A model generated the notes under the pieces. It saw only the letters and a program-made list of their open reading frames with translations. It was not told the DNA's origin and searched no databases. A DNA stretch of 64,000 bases from Saprospiraceae bacterium (GTDB lineage: Bacteria > Bacteroidota > Bacteroidia > Chitinophagales > Saprospiraceae): positions 310,001 to 374,000 of the forward strand of contig JADJXD010000001.1 of the NCBI GenBank assembly GCA_016715985.1, in the 5' to 3' direction. The position numbers and the translations under genes are program-made. Below, one piece after another: positions 10,336-20,500 of the stretch; within the stretch, counting starts at the first letter, position 1; every line of letters starts with the position of its first letter.

Positions 10336-10374
10336 AGCCATGTACGTAGTAACACTAGCTACTGCATACATGGC
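10336..10374 (-). terminator. Bidirectional terminator-like hairpin in the leader of the small exported gene
   Basis: Arms AGCCATGTACGTAGT and ACTGCATACATGGCT pair over 15 positions with two mismatched or wobble pairs. T-runs follow on both strands (TTTTTT on plus, TTTTATTTTTT on minus). It sits 46 nt upstream of the ATG at 10290 and downstream of a promoter-like sequence, so transcription of the operon would have to read through it. Confidence 0.6.
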
Positions 10375-10483
10375 TTTTTTATTATAAAAACAAAAGTTTA
10401 GAACTCTTGAGTCTGACATTTTTAAAACATTCTTTGGTTGGCAAAAAGTTGAAGTGTAATAAATACTTACCACACAACAGGGA

Positions 10484-10517
10484 CAAAGGTAAATATAGTT
10501 TTATAATTAAAAAACAA
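10484..10517 (-). promoter_or_regulatory. Candidate promoter for the small exported/HYR operon
   Basis: On the minus strand a TTG (10517-10515) is followed after 23 nt by TACCTTTG (10491-10484), matching the Bacteroidota TTG...TAnnTTTG promoter at the long end of the known spacing. Predicted transcripts would have a ~190-nt leader with the 10336-10374 hairpin. The rest of 10291-10877 is AT-rich and without a convincing gene. Confidence 0.4.
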
Positions 10518-10825
10518 AATATTAAAAAATATCATATAATAATTACATTTTTTTATAATGCATTGAATATTAAGTTATTAAAAATGTAATTAAAATAAAT
10601 AAATTAATAAAAATAAAATTTACCGGGCTTTGTAAAGGTATTTGACATTAAGTTATTGTAATAAAATCATCTTCCTTTTTCTGCAAAGTTCCATAGAAAC
10701 TTTACGTTGCTCAATTCTTAAACTTCATTTTTCAATCCATTTGGAAATATTGGTACTAATGATCGTTGTTCCATTTCTAAGATTCCTTGTCAAGATATCA
10801 TATCCATAATCAAAATAACTGAAAA

Positions 10826-10854
10826 AGCCCCGAAAAATTAAATTCCCCGAGGCT
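10826..10854 (-). terminator. Rho-independent terminator of the 3365-aa surface protein gene
   Basis: A 7-bp stem (AGCCTCG/CGGGGCT with one G-U pair) followed by TTTTT on the minus strand, 24 nt past the stop codon at 10878. Confidence 0.8.
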
Positions 10855-10877
10855 CTTTAAACTTTATTAGCTTACAT

Positions 10878-11578
10878 TTATTCTATCACTATCATCTTCT
10901 TAGTAGCTGCGAAGTCACCACTTTCCAATTTGTAGTAAAGGACTCCTGATACTCCAATCTGCTCTTTATTGAATACTTCACTGTTCATACCTTTGGCAGC
11001 ATCCGCTTTTCTTACTGTGATTACTCTTCCTGTTACATCATATACAGTGATTACTGTACTTGCTGCTTCCGGTAAGTAGTAACTTACAGTTGTCTGACCT
11101 CTGAATGGGTTTGGCTCGTTCTGGAACAATGCTGCCGCATCTGCTAAAGCTCCTTCTGTTCTCATGTTCAACGTTACGTTGCTCACCTGAAGGTCTGCTC
11201 CTGCATATGCTTCTGCTTTGGTTACTTCTGATCCCAATGTGATCATTTCACTCAGTTTTCCTGCTTTCTCAGCTCTCAATACTACTGTGAATAATGTCTC
11301 ATCATTGTTTACAGTAACTCCTTCACTCGATGCATAACTCATAGTCACTACATCTGTCGCAAGAACTCCAACATTCGCTGCTGTCATTTCTACTGCTCCT
11401 GATCCAACTTCTACAAAGCTTGCGCCTTTCAGATTCATTGTAAACTGGTATCCATATACATTTGCAAAATCACTTCCGCTGATCGCTACTGTAACAACTT
11501 CTCCTGCTGCAACTGTTCTGTCAACTGCTGTAAACTGAACTGATTTCGCACTTCTGCTTTCTAAAGCAGGATTATTGA
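10878..11578 (-). repeat. Long paralogous repeat, tail copy 2
   Basis: Counterpart of 3280-3980, encoding the cohesin-like domain and T9SS sorting domain. Confidence 0.85.
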
Positions 11579-14500
11579 TGCCAGCTGATGCACTGCCGTT
11601 TACATCTCCAATTTTGACAGCAACAAAATTCTGATCAGGCATATCCTGGAATATGTTGTTGATCGTAATTTGCTCTACAAATGGCCATGGATTTTCAATA
11701 TCCATACCCTGTGCACTAATCGGGAATCTCCAGCTTGCATTGTTTGGTAACTCATTAGTAATCCCTAAGATCAGTTTTCTAAGCTCCGTTAAATCAGCTG
11801 CTGTTACTTTTCCATCATTCGTAGCATCTGCTGCTATCATCTTGTATGCGCTGTTTAATGGTTGTAATCCCAGGATATGTCTTTGTATCAACACCAAATC
11901 CAATGTGCTTACACCGTTCAGATAGTCACCACCCTTATTGGCTTTGACTCCCAGATTCATACCGTTATCCAATACCAACCCATAAACCCCATTCGTACCT
12001 GTCATGATGGTTTTTGGATATTCCGGATGATTTACTTCAAATACAACACCTACCTGATTTACAGTCTGACCTGTCTCTGTCATCACTGTTCCGGATACTC
12101 TTGATCCTGTCGTACCTCCGTCACAAGTGTTACAGATTAGTTTCAGATTTGTCCAGCAGAAGTCAACATTGAATTTCTTATCCCACACACTCATCATCAC
12201 TTGTGCTTCTCCTTTGTTTGTTCCCGGCTCTAACACTACGTCTGTCCATACTTTCGCTGAACTTCTTGTCGCAGGATTCCACAATTGGATCACTCCATTT
12301 CCGGTCGTATTCTCTTCTCCTCTCAGATATTTGTCTACGATCGCTTTTTGTTGTCCATTTGTAAGATCAGCAGGGAATCTCAATAATCCACCCGTGTTAT
12401 CAAAATAATGCGGGATGTCGATATTGATCAATCTGTTGAATACTACCTTATCTGTTACCTGTGGTGCTACATTATCAAATGTGTACAACAAATCTTCTTC
12501 AGGTGTGCAGTTGTCGTAAGACTTCACGTTGAAATCAATCGCCCAAAGTTCTACCATTGGTCCGGCCGGACCATCTCCATCAGGATCTGCCATCAAGGCT
12601 GTACTCAATGGAACACATACCGGTGTTGGTGGCTTCTTGTCTGCTACCATGAAGTCTTCATGACAGGTCACATAATTATGACAGCCGTCTGTTGCCTTCC
12701 ACGTTACTTTGTGATTGCTCATCTTTCCTACAATCGGCTCTGGTATAGTGATACTTACTACTCCTCCGTTTGCCGTAGGTGCTACATAGATATCTTTGAT
12801 TCCATTACCATTGTTATCCTGAATAGCTGCAAAGTTTCCTGTCTGAGCATTGTTAACATCATTACCTACCGGTAAGAAGCTACTCCACTCATAATCAGGT
12901 GTTCCGTCTGCCCATAGGTCAACAATTACTACCCACTTGATCCATCCGTTGTCTATACAACCACCTGTATCATTTGCTCTCTTCGTCAATGTCAATCCTC
13001 TCAACTCACAATTCTGATCTACTGCAAACATGGTATCTCTGCAATTCTCAAATGTCGGTGGTACTACGTCTTTGTACACAAACATTTTTGTATATGGTCC
13101 TCTCTCTTCATTGTCACACCAGTTGACCAATTTGTATTCTACTACCCACTTCTTACATACTCCGTCTTCGAATTCAAACTCCCATACTTTATGACTCACT
13201 CCAATCACATCACAAGGTCCATTAACCCATGTAGGTTGGTTGGATTTGATCTGTGCTTCTGTAGGTCCATCACAACCAACTTCCGGCACACTTGCAGATG
13301 GTGGAGTCACTACCCACTCTTGCTGACTTGTACTCGCTGCAACTGTGATTCTCTGTACACATTGTCTTGTAGTACCGCCTTCTACTATTGTAAATGTTCT
13401 GTTGATGATACCGATTCCACACTGATTCAATTGCAATTGATCCTGGAAGGTAATGGTAGGATTGCTACATACTCCATAAGCTGTGGGTAATCCTGTCTTC
13501 GTGAAATCTATTCCTGTTACTGGTGTAGAAGCCGTTCTGGTTTCGATTGCCCAGTCACAATGGATAGTCGCATCAGCAGGACAAGTAATTACCGGTGGCA
13601 CTTTACTTTCTACCTTCACAAATGCCCATGTCTCATTCCAGTTGTCACCTGCATCACCAATGATTCCGTTCATGTTTCCATCATCCCATACTCTTAAAAT
13701 CACTTCGTGGAAGCCACGGTCAAGTTCATCTATTAAACCATCTCCGTTTGCATCTACTACGATTGCATCTAAATCCTCACAACAGAATTTTACAAACTCT
13801 CCGTTGTCCGTATCATTCGGACTATAGTTTGGTAAATTTACTCTGTTGCTGAAGGTTCTGTTATTGTTGTGTCTCAATCCTGTCTGTGGGTTAACAACTA
13901 ATCCGTCATTGCCACAGGCAGGTCCTAATGGTCTTCTAACTTCCAATCTCACGCCTGAGCAGTTGTCATGTGATCCATTATCAATACTCTCTGCAAATAA
14001 TTTTGCTTGTCCATCCTGTACGCCATTTGCATCATATCCCGGTACTAATCCGATCACTACATCTCTCTTCGCTACCGGCGTTGGTGGTGTTTTGTCTTCA
14101 ACTGTTACTTTACTGATAATGATTCTCTCATTTCCACAACAGTCAACAAATGTATATTTAAAATCATGTACTCCTTTTGGTGCTCCTACTGCTCTCCACT
14201 TGTACAATGGGTGTGGACCGGATACTCCGTTCACCACCTGTACAGCAGGTACTATCGTAACGCCAACAGGTCCTTTTACTGTCCAGGTAGGATTGATATC
14301 ACAATCATCATGCAGTTCCCAAGGGTTTGGTACAAAGAAGTCCGCTGTACAATCCCATGGTCTTGTGCTTACAATTGTATCTTTTAAAATAGCTGTCGGT
14401 GCCTCGTCGTCTACTGCTTTGATTACCTGTGTCCTGGTCTGAACACTCGTCAGACACCAGTCCACCAATGTCCATGTTCTGATCACTTTCTTATTTCCGT

Positions 14501-17500
14501 GACAATGTAAGCCACATGCTCCAATCTCTGAATCCGAATAGGTTGTATAGATATTGCATATCTGATTGTTGACTGCGGTAGCTATTCCGCCTACCAATAC
14601 AGTCGGATATGCTGCTCCTACACCCAGTTTTGCAGCGATGCTCGCAGGATCTGTTGCATCTTTGCATGTCAGATCTACAACTGCTGCCGGTGATAATACA
14701 TCTGCCAAGGTCAATCTTCGGAATGTAAATATCTGCTGACATTCAGCTGTATTTCCACTTCCGTCTGTCACCACCCAGCTTCTCACAATTTGCTGACCGT
14801 CACAATCATCCCCTGTCAACTCATCTGAAAATGTTCCCGTAACCGGGCCACATGCATCTGCTGTCAGTAAATTTGGATTATTCGTTATCAATGTAGAATT
14901 TATTACTCTGTTGATATCTGCACAGGTATAACTACAATTATCTACCTCCAGTATATATCCTTGTATAAAACTTGTATTGGTATTATCATTCCATACACCA
15001 CTCGCAAACATCTCCACATAATCCTCTCCCGGATTTATGCCATTCGGCTCCCCTGCGCCCCAGTTTGTGTAAGTCACCGGATCGCCGTTCACCCAAACCC
15101 AACCGTTGGTTGGGCTCGTGTTCGCTTCTGTTCCTCCATATGCTTCGTTATCCGTAAGCCCGATCCATACTCTCCAGCCTGCAGGATAATTGGCGTCCAT
15201 ACCTGCCTTGATCAATGCATTCTCTGCTGCGCTATTGATCGCTACCATTTGACCACCTATCGAAAGTGAATGTGCATAGGCATTCTGCCAACTGAATGTT
15301 CCATTAGAGCGATAGTAAATCTTATCATTTGTCCTCGCTATCTCTCTGAATGCACTCACATTCGGTGGTGCTGATGTACATGGGCAATCCAGTATCGGTG
15401 CAAATTTATCCTCAAATTTCACTGTTCCCCAACAATTGTTACCACTACAGATATCTCTTACCGTAACTGTCAATATCTGACCCAGGAAGTTTCTCACCTG
15501 ACTTTGTGGTACTATCTGACCCGTCGATGTTCTTAATATCACTTCATAAAACATCTCTGAATTCGGCCCTTCAATGAAGAAGTCGCTAAATGCACTGAAG
15601 CCGCAATTCTCATCCAGGCTTACATTCACGTGATTGTTACATGTCATCGCTCCTGGGATGTGTACGCCAAGGATGGCTACATTACTGGTTACTGAACATG
15701 CTGTGTTCAGACCGTTGGTGATGATTACACGGTAACGGGTATTATTCATCGCTTCGGTGACATTCATTACTGTATAACTGGCTGCTGTAGCACCTGTGAT
15801 ATTTGTCCATGTACCATTGATCAGTTGTTGCCACTGATATTGCAATGTACCTGCTGCCAAAGTAGCAGTCACACTGAATGTCACATTGCCACCAGAACAA
15901 CTCGCTGCATCAACCGGTTGAACGGTGATGACGGGAACGGCGTTGACGGTGATACTTTGGGTAGCAATAGCTGAACAACCGTTCACATCAGTAAATGTAT
16001 AACTTAAACTCACCACACCAACCCCGGTAACAGTTAATAACCCATTCAATACTGAACCCGGACCATTAGTGACCATAAATGTGCCTCCAATAGGATTGCC
16101 CGTTAATTGTCTCATTCCACCAACACAAAGAGCAGCACTACTACTGGTAAAGCTAACCACAGGCAACTGATTTACGATAATTGATCTTGAGGTAATTGCT
16201 GAACAGCCGGTTGCTGAATTTGTCACTGTCACAGTATAAGTTGATGTAGTACCTGGATTTACAGTAATTGCAGCAGTTGATGCTCCAGTACTCCATAAAT
16301 ATGTATTTCCTCCGCTTGCTGTCAGAACAGATCCGGCACCAAAACATATTGTTCCATCATTATTGGTTGTACCGGATGTCTCTGTGACGGCAATTGAAGC
16401 TATTGGTAGTGGGTTCACCGTAACTGTACGACTGGAAATAGCTGTACATGCATTCGAATTCGTAACCGTAACTGTGTACGTGGTTGTTGTTGCAGGTGTC
16501 AAAACAATAGCAGCAGTTGTAGCTCCGGTACTCCATAAGTAGGTTGTTCCTCCGGAAGCTGTTAATGTAACAGATGAACCAGCACAAATTATTCCATCAT
16601 TGTTGGTCGTGCCTGAGTTTTCAGTTGCCGTAATTGTAACGGTAGGCAATGGTGTCACAGTAATTGCTTGAGTTACGGTGCTGCTGCAACCGCTTGCGTT
16701 AGTAACAGTAACAATATAATTTCCTGCGGTTGTTACTGCAATGGATGGTGTTACAGCTCCTGTACTCCACAGATATGTTCCACCGCCACTGGCTGTTAAA
16801 GTTGCAGTGGCTCCCTGACAAATAATTCCATCATTATTAGCTACTCCTGAAGTTTCTGTAATTGAAATAGTAGCAGCTATAACGGTAGGCGTTGTTGCTG
16901 CACAAGTAGTGAAATATACGTTATCCACATATAATGTTCCTTGTCCGGCAGGTAATCCTGATATTATCATTTGTGCAATACGCATTCTCGATTTCAGACC
17001 AGTGAAACCACTTAGCGGAATATGGAAAGAATTCCATGCTGATAATGTATTACAATTTAAAATAACTTCATGTTCACTATCATCTCCCCCACCGAATACG
17101 CCATTGGTTCCAAAATCGACAAGTTTCACTCTCACAGTAGTCATATTTGGTGTCCAGATATCTAAATGCATGAAGGTCATATTAGACAAATTCATCATAT
17201 TTGGTCCTACCGTTTCAATTCCTACAAAATCCAGATTAGTGTATAATTTTGTATCATTTCCTGCTATCTGTATATCATTCAACATAGCTGAAGACCAAGG
17301 TGTTCTCCAGGTGTCAACCGGCACATTTGGGTAAACATTGCTAAACATAGATATCACATTCGCTGGTGCACAGGTAGGTGTAGGTGCAGCGAAACTTGGT
17401 TCCGCTGGAGCACACGTAGAGAAATAAATATTATCCAGGTAAATATCTACGGGGACGGTGCTACCAGGTCCATTAGCTGCAAATTTTAATTGAAATACAC

Positions 17501-20500
17501 TGTTCCAGGTCATTCCTGTAAAAGCACTCTTGGGTATACTAACCCTCGTCCAGCCACCTGAAGTATATGGAACTGTTACCAATACTTCTGCAGGTCCGGT
17601 TGCAGTTGGTGAATTACCATTGATTGGACTAACTTGTAATATAGTTGTTCCGGGATTTGCATTGGTCCATACATCAAAATTAAGATATTGCATGGAAGAT
17701 GCATTTGTTGTCACTAATTCAGTACCTTGATAATTAAACATAGGATAAGCTAAGACAAGGTTTCCTGAGCCAGGATTAAAATCGGGGTTTACACAACAAA
17801 AACCTGATTGTCCCCAATTGGGATTATAGTTGGTCGCAATATTTGTAGGATATGCTCCACTATAAATATTAATAACATTGGCAGCAGCGCATGTCGGATT
17901 AGGTAAGTTTGTTGTAGGTGATGTAGGTGCACAATTTGAAAAGTAAATATTATCCAAATAAATATCAACTGGAACAACACTACCGGGTCCATTGGCAGCA
18001 AATTTTAATTGAAATACACTATTCCACGTCATTCCTGTAAATGTACTCTTAGGTATACTAACCCTCGTCCAACCACCTGAGGTGTATGGAACCGTTACCA
18101 ATACTTCTGCCGGTCCGGTTGCAGTTGGTGAATTACCATTGATTGGACTAACTTGTAATATAGTTGTTCCGGGATTTGCATTGGTCCATACATCGAAATT
18201 AAGAAATTGCATGGTAGATGCATCCGTAGTTATTAATTCGGTACCTTGATAATTGAACATAGGGTAAGCCAATACAACATTTCCTGTACCAGGGTCAAAT
18301 GCCGGATTTACGCAACAAAAACCTGATTGTCCCCAATTGGGATTATAGTTGGTCGCAATATTCGTAGGATATGCTCCACCGTAAATATTGATAACATTAG
18401 CAGCAGCACATATCGGATTTGGTAGATTTGTTGTAGGTGCAGTAGGCACTGTAGGAGGACAATCACCCACTGTAAAACTAAGCACATCAGAAACCGCGAG
18501 CCCTCCTGCTGCCCAGGCAAATTTAATTGCAAAATTAAAAGGGGCGCCCTGCGTTTGATTTGTGAATGTTCTGCTAAAATTCTGTCCACCTGTATTAGTC
18601 ATAGGAAATTCAGCAAAATTCGGATTCATTGTCTGAATAAAAGCTACTAACCCCGGTTGTATATCCAATAATTCCACATTAACTGTCACATCGTTACCAT
18701 CTGTTATGAATTCATAATTAAACCCATTTGTGAAAGAACCCTGTACAGCAGTTGTGGATGTTCCTGAACATTCAACGGGAGGGTTTATCTGACAATCTCC
18801 AACTTCAAAATTCAACGGTTCTGAAACAGCCAGTCCTCCTGCAGCCCAGGCAAATTTTATAGCAAAATTGAAAGGATCTCCTTGTGTTTGATTTGTAAAT
18901 GTTCTTGAAAAATTCTGTCCTCCTGTATTAGTCATAGGAAATTCTGCAAAATTCGGATTCATTGTTTGAATAAATGCAATTAAACCCTGTTGCATATCCA
19001 ACAATTCAACATTAACTGTCACATCATTTCCGTCTGTAATAAATTCATAAGTAAATCCATTTATAAAAGTCCCTTGCGCTGCATTTGTCACTGTTCCGGT
19101 ACAAGCTACGTTGCTTGGCCCGCAAGCAGCAGTTGAAAAATAAATATTGTCTAAATATATATCAACAGGAACTATACTACCCGGTCCGTTAGCTGCAAAT
19201 TTCATTTGAAATATATTATCCCAGGTCATTCCCGCAAATGCGCTTTTAGGCAAAACTACTTTTGTCCATTCTCCGGAATTATAAGGCACGGTAACTAGTA
19301 CTTCTGCGGGTCCTGTTCCCTGATTTATAGGACTCACTTGTAAAATGGTTGTGGCAGGATTTGCCGCAGTCCAAACATCAAAATGAAGATATTCCATTGC
19401 AGCAGCATTGGTTGGAGTCAATAAAGTACCCTGATAGTTGAAATTCGGATATGCTAGTACAAGATTTCCGGTTCCAGGGTTAAAGTTTGGATTAACTAAT
19501 GTATGCCCGCTTTGTCCCCAATTCGGATCATAATTTGTTGCAATACTGGTGTACGATTCTCCATAAATAGAAATGACATCACTAGCAGGACAAGTCGGAT
19601 CCGGTGCATTTGTAGTTGGTGCAGTAGGTGCACAATTTGAAAAATAGATATTATCCAGATAAATGTCAACAGGAACGATACTTCCCGGACCATTGGCTGC
19701 AAATTTTAATTGAAAGACGTTATCCCATGTCATACCTGCAAATGCGCTTTTAGGTATAACCACACTAGTCCAGGTTCCTGAAACAAATGGTACTGTAACC
19801 AACACTTCTACAGGTCCGGTTCCTTGATTTATGGGGCTAACTTGTAGTGTTGTTGTTGCAGGATTTGCTGTAGTCCAAACATCGAAATGAAGATATTCCA
19901 TTGCAGAAGCATTGGTAGGCGTCAATAATGTACCTTGATAGTTGAAATTTGGATATGCTAATACAAGATTTCCGGTACCCGGATTAAAGTTTGGATTAAC
20001 CAATGTATGTCCGCTTTGACCCCAATTCGGGTCATAATTTGTAGCAATATTGGTATATGATCCTCCATAAATGGAAATTACATTTGGCGCAGGGCATGTA
20101 GGATTAGGAGCATTATTGGTAGGACCACTAATTGGAGCTGCTGCCCCGGACGTTTGAGTTGCCATTGCAGGTACCGCAGAATACTCCATACTGACCGAAT
20201 TATATTGGTACAACCAGAAAGTATATCCTGTAGATGGAGTCAAACCAGTTATATTAAATCCAAATGCGTTCGTTCCATTTCCATCACCTGCTGTGGTTCC
20301 AAATATGTACTGTGTTGCTGCTAAAGGATCTGCAGGAGCGGTTGCCGTTGGAGAATAAAATAATCTGTAAACTATGTTGTTTGCCCCGACATTATTCGGA
20401 CCACATGCCAAAAACACCTGACCTGCACCACCACTTGGATTCGCTACAAATCCTACCGGAGTTGGTGGTGGACCACCTGCTCCGGATGTTTGGGTCGCAG

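Noticed and set aside
10407..10589. Plus-strand 60-aa open frame
   Set aside because: Low-complexity Lys/Ile-rich sequence in an AT-rich spacer, opposite to the candidate promoter; no support as a gene.
3280..14429. Long direct repeats as ends of a composite mobile element
   Set aside because: The repeats lie inside homologous coding regions in the same frame; no transposase, terminal inverted repeats or target duplication seen.
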